DNA of 64,000 nucleotides, from the NCBI GenBank assembly GCA_004352715.1, contig SCFE01000089.1:1455578-1519577 (forward strand), written 5' to 3'. Under the pieces are notes generated by a model. That model was not told the DNA's origin, did no database searches, and worked only from the letters and a program-made list of their open reading frames with translations. Each line of letters begins with the position of its first letter. The stretch's first letter is position 1. A program made the translations under genes and the position numbers. The DNA is from Hofstenia miamia. Taxonomy: Eukaryota > Xenacoelomorpha > Acoela. This document shows, piece after piece, positions 24,306 through 35,107 of this stretch.

Positions 24306-27145
24306 GCTTAAAGAAATTCTTTGTATTTCAGATTGATTTCTACAAGATAATACAGCAGAGCTTTACACAATAGAATACAGTAAAAATTAGGAACTGGTTA
24401 ATCATTACAAAATGCTCGCTAATTTTATGTATTACTATAAATTTAATCGTAGGAATAGATAGCAAATCATGTTCGATATGTTATTGAAAAAATATATTTG
24501 TGAACCAATTGCCGAGTACTAAGTAAATTATCCAAAATTGTTTTTTGAGGAGCGACGTGTAATATGAACACTTGGAAAACATCTATTTTTTCAATTTTTA
24601 TGCAATTTGAAGTTTTGCTACAGTTTGCTCTAGTGCTATGGAAAATGTCATCTTGTTGTTTACGTGAACAAAATTTTTCTCTCAATTTAAAAAAACAATG
24701 ACCTACGCCCGTACACAATCAGGTTTAACGACAAATAATTTTTTGACGAACATGACATTCAAATTCTTAAGCTGGCCATCAAGCTCTTCCAACTTCAGTC
24801 TCTTGCGAAATCTATGGGGATCATGGTTCGTGACATTTATAAATAGAGTAAATAATATAACTGCATCGCTAACGTAAAATATGCAATTGATAAATTGTGG
24901 AAAACCTCTTCTCATGAATGCCCTTTCAGTTGACAACATCGATGCAAGATAACATTTTCTATAGTCCTCAAGTATATGGTGGCATAACTTCCTATTGAAG
25001 TTGTTTAAGAGTTAACAAGATGTATTTTTTCATGTGTTCCTATTCCGTGGCGTTCCTCAAAATAGCTTTTGTGCACTTTTTTACTCTCTGTACTCCATAA
25101 ATTGTAATTGGTTCGTAAAATTGGTTTTATCCTAATATATATAATTGACGGGTGATTTGTAATTTTAAACTGTTCCTAATGCCTGTTGGCATTGTATATC
25201 ACCCTTTCCAACTTCATAATCGATGTCAGCTTTAAGTAAACGGCAATCAACTTACAGCCATGCATGCATTAGGAGTTAAAAGTTTTTTGCAAAATGAAAA
25301 ATCAAGGACTGTCGTTAAACAACACACATAATGTAATTGGTTATATTTTTCATTTATTATTCAAACCGACATCATCTCATTTTCTGCTTGACTTTCGGTC
25401 TTCATTCCACTTTTTAGTCAAAACTATTTTCGAGTTATTAGTATCACTAGAAACGAAACTACAGAATTTATCCGCATTCCGGTGTTTTTATCCCTTCTCT
25501 CAATTTATTCATTGCATAATTTTTGAGGAATTTCATATTTACTAATATCGTATAAAATTGTTGATATCCCATTTCTGCTTACTTTGAAATCTTGAAGCTG
25601 TTTTCTCTAGGTACCATACAATTTGCTTTTTTCTAATACTAAATTTTCATTATCCGGTCAATTACAAGTCTCCAGAGAAATTTTACTGTTGGACAGCGCT
25701 AATACAATCAGGCATCATGTACAAAATCATAATGACAAGAAATCTACATGTATGGTTTATAAAAAATTCTAGAGCCTGATTTTTCGGCAAATTTTGTAAT
25801 GTTTTTTGCTTTAAGCATTTTGAAATCTTTTGGATATTTAAAATATTTGTATGTTAAAAGCCTTGTTTTTGTAACTCTGCTACAGCACAGGGATAATAAT
25901 TATTAATCTATTCCTACAGCTATTCTTTTACTATGTCAAGTATTTGAATCATTGTTTAACGCCATCTAATGTTCGTAAGTATCATTTTAACAAACATTTC
26001 ATTGGTCATCAAAGTCATCATTTCTGCCTAAAATGGTAATCGTCTTTAGTATTTATGCAAGGTATTTTTACTTGGTTAATTGCTTGATTAATTATTAACA
26101 AAAACATTATTTCGTGTTGTAATAAGCATTTTCAGTGTCTTGTGAAGTACATTTATATTTTGATAAAAATGTTGATTTAACAGATTGTAACCAATACTTT
26201 CTTTCCATTTTTATATTGAAATTCTTTAATTAGTAGCTTTTCCAATGTTACGTTTTATCTAAATATCTGTTTTTCAAAATTCTATTCAATGTTATCTAGC
26301 TGCTTGATAAGCACATCTACAAGATAAGCAAATGTATTGTGTTAATTTAGATGCACAATATTTTAATTTGTGCGTCATGAAAAGTGTTATTGAAATTATA
26401 AATTTAATTATAATTTTGTTTAAAATGGTATACCATTTATATAATGTGATCATTTTGAGTACGCCATCTAGTGGCATTGATAGTGATATTCTAAATTTTC
26501 ATGTTTACAACTCTCCTAGTAAATAATGATAATGAAGAGGTATGATAATGCGCTTGAATTATTCAAGATTGTATTTTGTCTAAGATGCACGAAATTAGCC
26601 TTTGTAATGGTAGTATAAGCAAGGTACACATATTATAATTAGTTTTGCAATTACTTAGTGATGGTTAAACCTCATCAACATTTTCATTGACAAATTGTCA
26701 ACACTGAAATATATAGATCCACCACAACGTCACGTGTTTTCCTCAACTCTGAAATAAAAGCCTTTCTAGTTTTTAATATATTGAACGTTTGCGTACTGCA
26801 CTTAAGGATACTAACATGAACTTTCTCCATCATCTGCAAAACGTGACTTCAAGGAAGAGATGATTGTCAGCATTGCTTGAAAAAGATTAATTGACATGTT
26901 ATGAAGGCTGTGTGATGTATTAGATATTCGGCCTTTTCATCAAGTTAAAAATAGCTTCTACATTCAAATTCTTTTTGAGATTTGGCAAGCTTTTGATGGT
27001 AATCTATGAAAATCATAACAAACGATTCCTTAGCTGTTGATGAATAACTTGTCAGAGATATGCAAGCAAACCTAATAAATACAGTAATGAATGTTCTTAG
27101 TTTTGCGAATCACATAGTGAATTCGCGTTTATATATATATATATA
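24306..27145. other. intron 4, middle part: unassigned
   Basis: AT-rich. Two minus-strand ORFs (24703-24939 and 24467-24718) have protein-like stretches such as KRLKLEELDGQLKNLNVMF and may be debris of an element I cannot name. The ORFs at 25294-25545 and 26292-26526 look spurious. Confidence 0.3.
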
Positions 27146-27147
27146 TA

Positions 27148-27402
27148 CAGTACTGGCCAAAAGTTTGGGAACAGTAACCTGTCTAAAGCGTGTTTATGCT
27201 ATTTCCTGGAAACTTCGTAAAATTCCCAATTTTTTCTGAATTAACTATTTACTTTCTACACGGTGTTATAATATTGTTTCTACATTGTGTTATTATATTG
27301 TTTCTACATTGTGTTATTATATTGTTTTTACATTGCGTTTTTAGTGTACAATACAAAAATTTCTAAATTTGGAAAGTGTTCCCAAACTTTTGGCCAGTGC
27401 TG
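27148..27402. mobile_element. Tc1/mariner-type MITE (255 bp) within a TA microsatellite
   Basis: Starts CAGTACTGGCCAAAAGTTTG and ends with CAAACTTTTGGCCAGTGCTG, a TIR of over 25 bp with few mismatches. TA lies at both junctions, inside (TA)n tracts (27131-27147 and 27403-27414). This TIR style belongs to Tc1-like elements, which target TA. The interior holds about three copies of a 24-bp unit (gtttctacattgtgttatta-tatt) at about 27270-27340. No transposase. Confidence 0.85.
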
Positions 27403-28050
27403 TATATATATATCTATAAATTTCTGTGAAATTTTTGAACCACAACTCACACCATGCCACTAGAAATGTCTACAAAAATAAAATTTGCCCCAGGAATTCC
27501 CAGAATAATTTTTTTGACAAACCTGATAAATATTTCAAAAAATCTTTTGTAAATTTTATGTATTTTTAATATGTATTAATATGTATAAAATTTAATAAAA
27601 TTTACAACTTAATCACTATCCTCACCATTGTCATGTTCACTAAGGCAATTTCTTACTTTGTATTTGATCAGTTTTAGAATGATTGAGGGTAGCTACAAAA
27701 ATTTCTTCCTTACAAATCCCCACGAGCTAAAATCTCACCCCAGATGTGGTATTATTTGCCCCACTCCCAGGGCAAACCTGGTAATCACTAATCTGCTTAA
27801 AGAATCAACGAGACGTTTTAATTCTATTTTTTCTGTATAATGGTGTCGATTAGATGTAACTATGTAATTGATTTAACATTTTGCTTCCATATTATAAAAG
27901 GCTGCGTTGAGTATGTTTCTTTGATCTTAGAAATTGGTAATTTGTTCAATGCATAGTTGTTTTCTTAACAAAAAATCTTTTATTGTATTATTCTCTCCTC
28001 AAACAGTGTTTGTTTGTGTATTTACTTAATGTAATTAAATTTTAACCTAG
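27403..28050. other. intron 4, last part
   Basis: AT-rich. The ORF at 27628-27840 has a more protein-like minus-strand translation but no recognised family. The intron ends at the acceptor tttaacctag (28041-28050). Confidence 0.4.
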
Positions 28051-28151
28051 TATTGACAACGACTACGACACGGATATATACAGCAAAAGTTGGAACTTCT
28101 ACAAGTTACCATCAAGTGATCGGAGTGAAGTCAATTTATCTTCATCATTCG
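28051..28151 (+). CDS. adaptor gene exon 5: start of Tyr/Ser-rich tail
   Basis: 101 nt, phase 2 to 1, between tttaacctag and ttcg|gtaac. It encodes IDNDYDTDIYSKSWNFYK and then a Ser-rich stretch ending NLSSSF. The acidic tyrosine context (NDYDTDIY) resembles substrate sites for tyrosine kinases in adaptor tails. Its incoming phase 2 matches exon 4 across an 11-kb intron. Confidence 0.7.
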
Positions 28152-28975
28152 GTAACTATTTATTTATTTATCTAAGCACAGTTCAGTGTTTTTCTAATTA
28201 ATTAAAATTTGTTTAAAAATTATTAATTCAACTGTATTCGCGTATAGAAATCGATAAGGTCGATTCATATTCGAAAGTGTCTTATAAAGCATTTGAAATT
28301 TTAATTGTTTGTTTCAATGACGAAAATGTTTTCTGAACAATATAATTTCAATTAATACTTTATGAAAAACTCATTTTTCAGCATTGTTTAAAAATGTGGG
28401 GTAAAACATATTTGTCAATATAGTTATTATTTATCTCAGAGTTGAGGTTCAAAGAATAACCTTTTTTTTCAAACAAGAATTATCCAGCGTTCCAATATTT
28501 CATTTTATAGACAAATTTTTAACTTGAAATGCGTAATTCCCAAAAGTAATAAGCATACCCTCGAAAATCAGATCTTATCCATGCTCCATTTAATGTTGAC
28601 CAGCAATGTTTTTGTTAATGTATGTATTAATGCTTTGTAAATTCATGTTCATATTTGTGGTGATGGTCACATGTTTATTAAGAAAACATCTTATTAACAA
28701 ATTCCTTTTGCTTTTGCCAAGCGTGACATCGATTTTTGAATGGGAAAGGAATCCATATATAGTCGTAGCTATTAAACACTAATCAATGTTCAAGTTGAAA
28801 TAAATTCCGCTTTATTCACAATTTAATTTTAGGCTCCCAAATTATGGGCAAGTTATATAGCTTAAGTTGCGTTATTTTAGATAAATTTTGAACAGGTACG
28901 AACTGCTTTCATTAACTGCTTTTAAACTAACTTTAACAGTTTTTCATGTACAATTACTGTTCATCGGCTGTTTAG
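28152..28975 (+). other. intron 5
   Basis: GT at 28152 to AG at 28974-28975. AT-rich, no repeats or genes recognised. Confidence 0.5.
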
Positions 28976-29098
28976 GTAGCGAACAACTTGCTAAACTTAG
29001 GACTTCTCACAGTGCTATTATAAAGCAATTGCCTTCAGAAAGAGCGGTTGAAACTAGTTACAGTTTTTCCAAATTGAGAAGTTCGTCTAGACTTTATA
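28976..29098 (+). CDS. adaptor gene exon 6: polar tail
   Basis: 123 nt, phase 1 to 1, between ggctgtttag and tata|gtaagt, a consensus donor. It encodes SEQLAKLRTSHSAIIKQLPS and later SYSFSKLRSSSRLY. Basic and Ser-rich, no domain. Tyrosines at SYSF and RLYK are candidate phosphosites by inference only. Confidence 0.75.
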
Positions 29099-30511
29099 GT
29101 AAGTATATTGCAGATTTCAATATATTGCGTCGCATTACTAAACACATTTGTCTGTCTACCTCTATGAATATTCAGTATATCTAAATGCATTGCTTTCATC
29201 AGAAATCTGAAAAATGAGAATTCGCATAAGTGGGATTTTTTTCACATTAGATATTTCATGACATATTTTGGTCCCACAGTGTTCAAATTGTTTTACAATT
29301 TTTCATGCCAAACCTTTTCATAAATCATAGGTAAAGTATACAAAGCCATTATTTTTCCATATTGTTGTTTGTAGGGCTTAATTAAAAATAGTAATTTCAC
29401 ACAACTGTCTCTGTAAAATTAACTAACATTTGCAATTTCGTTGTCCAGTGTTTTTCAGCTCAAGAGTGTTTTTGCCTCATAAATACCCACAACCTCCTGT
29501 TCTGCCCCATCTCTCAATTTAACTAGTAACGTTGTTTTCTGCTTATGTTTGTAGTTCATTTGAGGTAACATTGTTCTTTTGTGGTTGGGTCTGATTCAAA
29601 TGTGGTTGGTATTTGCAGATGTGATTTTGCATATTATGTTGTCTTAAAAGGAGTGTTAATCATACACTGATGTCGTAATCAATAATAACATTAGTAATTG
29701 TAATTATAATTTTTTAAATTTTTCATTGTCAGTTCAGATGAAAAGCTTATTTTACTTCACTTTTTTGCACATAATACCAGCTGTTCTTTTCGTGTTAAGT
29801 CAAGTCATTGTTGTGGATTTTCTAATTACTTTTTCTACAAGATTCCTTATTCTAAAATTCATTGTCTGAAATTTTTACATCTTTTTCTTGAATGTTTTCC
29901 TTGCGTATCACTAACAAGAAACAGCAAGAAGTACAAAAAAATTAGAAAGCAATTTTTTACAATGTAAACATAAAATTCTGCAGTATTTTTATATTATTTT
30001 TGTATAGATTTATATTTGTTTTGTGTTATTACTAAATTCATTGAATCCATACATGATTTTAGGAAAAAGATCTAAATGTGAATGATAAATGCCTTCAAGC
30101 ATTCATGAAATATTCTACGATCAGACGTTCGTTGTAATGCATTGCTCCATAATTTTGGCTTGGGAAACATTAAATATTATCAAAAATATTGTTGTTCACT
30201 ATAACTGAATACCAATTAAATCGTTCACGTTAATATACTTAAACTTCTTCATTCATGTATCTAAATGTAATTTCAGCAGAGATTTGTATGTTTTGTGTTG
30301 ATTTTGCTCTTGAGGTTTTCCATTTTACTACGAATCTGGATTCGCATTAGAAAGTAATGTTGTTTTTGTGATTATTTTTAAATGTTAGTAGTTTGTATAG
30401 CAGATGTAATTTTTAATAAATTCATTTGGGTTACGTCTCATGCAAGGTGTACACCTTGGTCTCATGTAACTTTTAAACGTATAATGTATTAGCTAATTTG
30501 AGTTATTTTAG
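29099..30511 (+). other. intron 6
   Basis: GT at 29099 to AG at 30510-30511. AT-rich, no repeats or genes recognised. Confidence 0.5.
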
Positions 30512-30615
30512 AACCTGTTAGACATCGATCTGTCAATAAATTTTCACCGAACTTAAACTCTGATTCAGTCCAACCCAAGGTTTCACACCATCCGCCTAAA
30601 ATGTCTATGCACAAG
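30512..30615 (+). CDS. adaptor gene exon 7: Pro/Ser-rich tail
   Basis: 104 nt, phase 1 to 0, between gagttatttta-g and cacaag|gtaatt. It encodes PVRHRSVNKFSPNLNSDS and then a short proline-containing piece with HHPPKMSMHK. Disordered in character. The phase matches exon 6 in and exon 8 out. Confidence 0.65.
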
Positions 30616-30636
30616 GTAATTCTACTCAATTTTCCT

Positions 30637-30957
30637 CGCTTGTCAACGAGCCTGCTCCAGCCAGCTCAGCTCGGCTCGTTTTACTTTTGAGTATTTTCGG
30701 CTCGCCTCTCCACATAGAATCTGTCAAGGAGACTCGTTTTAGTTTGATAACTTTTTTAAAAATATTGCGCTCTCACGATTTTTACATTATTATAAGCATT
30801 TTAAAATAAGATTATATTAAAGGCATATTGAATGAAAAAATAAGCAAAACCTCCATAATAAAATTAACATGCAGAACTATAAATTTGCTTGACTTAACAA
30901 GAGCTCGTTGTATATCCCACGCAGTGCTCAAGCTCGGCTCGGCTCGTTCACAAGTCT
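30637..30957. mobile_element. candidate MITE with GCTCGGCTCG ends (about 320 bp)
   Basis: The left edge cgcttgtcaacgagcctgct and the reverse complement of the right edge, gacttgtgaacgagccgagc, form an imperfect inverted repeat of about 30 bp, followed by repeated GGCTCG words on both sides. The interior is AT-rich and non-coding. No clear target duplication was seen. It lies in intron 7, only about 20 bp after the exon 7 donor. Confidence 0.5.
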
Positions 30958-31319
30958 GAATTATTTAATAAACATAGTGCAGTAATATAATATAATAATA
31001 ATAATAATTTATCCCATGCATTATTTTATTCTCATTTTGTTTTGTTTGTAAATTTTTTACATTGCAATCAATGTATATACATTTGGCGCTTTATCGAAAA
31101 ACTTTTATAAGCAATTATAAATGTGTGCACCAGCAAAGCTACTTGATAATACGCAAACATTTCTATTTAGTAGATGCTATTATACATACCGCACTGCGTG
31201 TATATTGATAACAATGTTTTAAAAAATCACTACTTTGAAATGTGATAAGATTTCCTGTTAATTCAGTAATTGAACCACTTTGAAATTATTTGGAATTTTC
31301 TAGATTTAACGTACTTTAG

Positions 31320-31432
31320 ATCAAAACCAAGCGAACCTCAACCCTCACTGACATTAAAAATGCCAATTTATCGCGATCCTGTCCCAAGCTCGCACCAGAC
31401 GAAGACTTCCTTCATCTTGATTCTGAAATTAG
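31320..31432 (+). CDS. adaptor gene exon 8: acidic tail
   Basis: 113 nt, phase 0 to 2, using the acceptor gtactttag (AG at 31318-31319). It encodes a Thr/Lys start, then SRSCPKLAPDEDFLHLDSEI, and ends at attag|gtaata. A rival acceptor 15 bp upstream (ttttctag) gives a frame that stops when joined to exon 7, so I chose this one. The acidic DEDFLHLDSE stretch looks like real protein. Confidence 0.65.
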
Positions 31433-34400
31433 GTAATAATTATTCATATGATAATTTTCATACTTATTCTTCACAAGAAATTCATATCATTTTAGTGTGT
31501 TTTATATTATATTTACCGCGCTTCAGTTTATTTCTATAAAAAGATATGCTGTGTGCAAAAATATTTTCCTCAGTAGTAAATAAATTGTGTAGAATTATAA
31601 ACTTTTGTTTAAATGTATATTTCTCTAACCTTTTTCAAGGTTTGAATTTATAGCTTTTAAATTAATGAGGGTGCTGTTCGAAAATGACTTACCATGGTAA
31701 TTATTTCGAAAAATATGTCATTTTCGATGTCTAATTAAAATGTAAATACGTTTAGTTAAATGAGCCGAAATAAGTTATCCAATCTGACTTATCTGCAATC
31801 AAATCAAGTGAAAGACATCCAATTCTGTCAGCTTCAAAATTTAACGTCAACCGTTGAGTAACGCGATATTCACTCTTTCATGAGCAGTTTTGCCTGCTAA
31901 GTCGTTATCAGCCATGGTAGGCCGCACACAGCTAGCCCTATTTGTGCGGATTGATCCAACCTCCTTCCAACTTTGCTCATATAACTAGAATACCGATATC
32001 ATAGAAGTTAGTCTGTTCAAATCAGTGAATTTGGTCATAGTTGTGTTTGAAAAGCATTGTTAGCTTGAGTGATCACCCAATCTAATGTAACAAGGAAATT
32101 TACCTCAGACAAGGTTCATTAATTGCACTAAACAGGAAGCTTATGCTCTTTAAGTTGAAGTAATTCATTTGTTTTGATAGCACCCAAATGTATCATAAAA
32201 TTTATAATCAAAGTCATATATTGCATAGCAGTGTTCGGTATAGTAACTCAAGACATCTAGTCTTGTTAATGGTAGTAGCTGATTTCTAGTACTCTGATGC
32301 TTTCACTGTGATAGGTAGCAACGTGTGATACTTGTCAATTCCCCCATTAATATCTACTCTTAGCACCTATTTACTATTGTAAAACTCTTTAAAAGCAAGT
32401 TGAGAATGAAAACTACTTGTGGCCTATTGCCTAATCCAGCCTACCACGCGAGTTTGAAAAGCCTATTAGCGTGAATCAACATCGAACTTCTTATTCATTT
32501 CATTCTGTCAGTAAATGCATCAATATTTAGCATTATAAAATTTATAGGTGTCAATATTTCTCAACGCCAACGCAAAAGTAGTGAAATGTTTGGATGATGT
32601 AGATGGTGCTGTACCTATTTCAAGTGTTTTAACTAATTACTACTGTATTCTGAATAATTAATGATTTATTTCGGAAATTGAAGTCGTCTGGGAGAACGTA
32701 AACAATGGTGAAGGCATATTTAATTTCGATTTGCAATGTTAAAATCGCATTGTGGATTCTTAAGATATGTTGAGTGGTTGACGTTTTAATTCCTCGCTTG
32801 TTTTAATAGAACAATTATTCGTTCTTAAATTTTGTCCTAGTGATTATTTTTCTTTGCAAAATTTCTCAGTAATGTTTTTTTATAACTTAAATAAATATGC
32901 ATATCCGCAAAAATGTGGATCATGAAAAATATATAGATAGATTTATGTGCTTTTAAGCAAGGTGTTTGAATTAAGTGTTTTAATGCGTTCTTTTGTTCTT
33001 ATTCTTTCGGCATTTGTATGTTCTCTGCTTAGCTCAGTACTTCTAAATCCGAAAAATTGAAGATGTTATAAATCATCGAAGGAGCGTTATTGCAGTTACA
33101 ATGTTACAATTTGTGAAATTCATTCGAAAATATATTTCTTTTTTTTGTTCCTGTAAAATAGTTCTTATATTGCCATAAATTGGAGGCTTTGTCTTAAAAA
33201 GTATTCTTTTGTTTTAAAGCATTTTTTAGAGGTTGGATCTATGGCATAACTAATTAAGATATCCTAAATCTTAAAGCATACTACATCATAGAGAATCCTT
33301 TCCTCTTTCATTTTCATTTTTAATTACCTAACCGGAACTTTTGAGTGGTCTATTTACAGAAAACAATATAGTTGATGTTTCTTACTGCTTTCATGGATAT
33401 TAAAACCAACTTATTATGAGAACCTAAGGAATGAGAAGAATTTGAATATTTATAAAAAATCGAATTTTCGTCACTGAAAAAAACTATATTTTCATGTAAT
33501 TCAAGAATAATGTTTTGCACAAATATTCTCCATGACAGAGGAGCGCATTTACTTATATCCAAACATTTGCTAGCTTCTTAATAAGCTTGGCGAAAATTAT
33601 TTGAAAATGTGAATTGTATTCCAATTGATTCAATGGCCTACTGAAGGTTAAGTAACTTTTCTTAAAATAGTTTAACTAGAATTTTATTTTGTAAGTTGAT
33701 GGTGTTACTTAGTTAATGTTACACTTTCACAGTTATTCATTTCTAATTTCTTAATAATTTGGCTTTAGGTGCTGACATTTATGCTCTGTTAAATAGTTTA
33801 CATAAAAAATGATTTAATAGAATTTCTTCTGTAAAATTTGAAAACAACAAATTAACTCTTATAACAAAAAACATTCGAAACTACACACACATGTAATAGG
33901 TGTCTGTATTTTGTGCTCGTAGTTTTTGTTAATTTAGTAGGTAAATTTTTTTGTTTGAACCTTAGCGTTATTGAATTCGCCTCGCAATTCCATAGAAATG
34001 TTAAAAGAGTAGAATTGCATTGAATTTGTGTAGTTATTTTTCTAAGATCTTTGTTAGAATTTTCCTTAGCTACTGTAATTACTTGAGGTTCCCTTTTTTG
34101 AGGAGAGATTACTTTTATTTCTATTGCAGAAAATATAGACAAATTAATTCAAAACACAATAAACAAGTAAATAAACTAAAGTGTTTCACTTTTAATTTAG
34201 TTAGTGCTTAAACTATTACTTATTTTATTTTTACGAAGATGTTGATGGATTTTTGGGGGTTTCTTAATGAGTAACTTGACTCATGTTCATTGGGAATGAG
34301 ATTATGAAGACGGATGACATTCATTGTTCATTGTTTGTTTCACACTCTGCTGCACCGGTTTTTCGTATTTCTAAAAATGATGGTGTGTTATAAAATGTAT

Positions 34401-34800
34401 TAATGTTTCCATTGGATATCGTGATTATGTTTAACCGTAAATTTCACACATTGAAAATGTGAAGTGTTCGCATATCGGTAATTTGCTGCAATACTAAGAT
34501 TGATTGTGCTTTCAGCTGTAGTTTATTATTTACCTGAATGCGATTTAAGAGTATGGCAAGTTTTTACAAATATATACCATTTTTTGCTTTCTTGCAAACA
34601 ACTTTGACTTTCAATATTTTCCTGTAATTTAGTATTTTATATTTTCATGTTTACAGTCTGCAAGGTTGTTGATAATCGTTGTTAACAGGAAACTTTAATT
34701 ATTACGTGTATTGAGGGAAATAGTTTACAAATTAATCATAATTGTGAAAGGATAGAATAGATTTGTTACACTAAGCAACTTTAATATTATTATTATTATT
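31433..34800. other. intron 8, first part: dispersed repeat and small hairpin
   Basis: AT-rich intronic DNA. A 10-bp perfect inverted repeat (cgaaaatgac, 31679-31688, and 31717-31726) flanks a short spacer. About 33330-33620 is one copy of a dispersed repeat also seen at about 50610-50870 and partly at 53170-53330. Confidence 0.4.
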
Positions 34801-34804
34801 TTTT

Positions 34805-35107
34805 CGCTATGTACGGTTTTGTAATTATTCGGTCCGCTTTGTACAATTTTCCGTAATTATTGGGTCCGCTCTGTACTTCCCCATACTAATTTTAAACGTA
34901 AATTTCATTTTGCAAACATTAAGGGAATAGCCTGAAACTTTGGTATGTAGGAGATGTTGATCTGCTTATTAACATACTTGAGTTTCGGCCTCATCTTGTA
35001 GATATTCATGTTTGAAAATGGGGGGGGGTGTCCGCTCTGGACTATGGTAAAATTTCAAGTGTCCGCTCTGTACACCAAATTCGAATTTACCATAGTACAG
35101 AGCGGAC
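34805..35107. repeat. GTCCGCTCTGTAC repeat cluster with foldback end
   Basis: Direct copies of GTCCGCTCTGTAC or close variants lie at 34832-34844, 34864-34876, 35030-35042 and 35061-35073, with a weaker one at about 34805, and one inverted copy at 35095-35107. The last part forms a long hairpin: GTCCGCTCTGGACTATGGTA at 35030 pairs with the reverse complement of TACCATAGTACAGAGCGGAC ending at 35107. Probably a MITE end with subterminal repeats. The AT-rich outer flanks are also near-palindromic (tattatt/aataata). Confidence 0.6.

Noticed and set aside
31304-31319. Alternative acceptor ttttctag for exon 8
   Set aside because: Joining it to exon 7 in phase 0 gives an immediate stop; the acceptor at 31318-31319 keeps the frame open and gives a more protein-like product.
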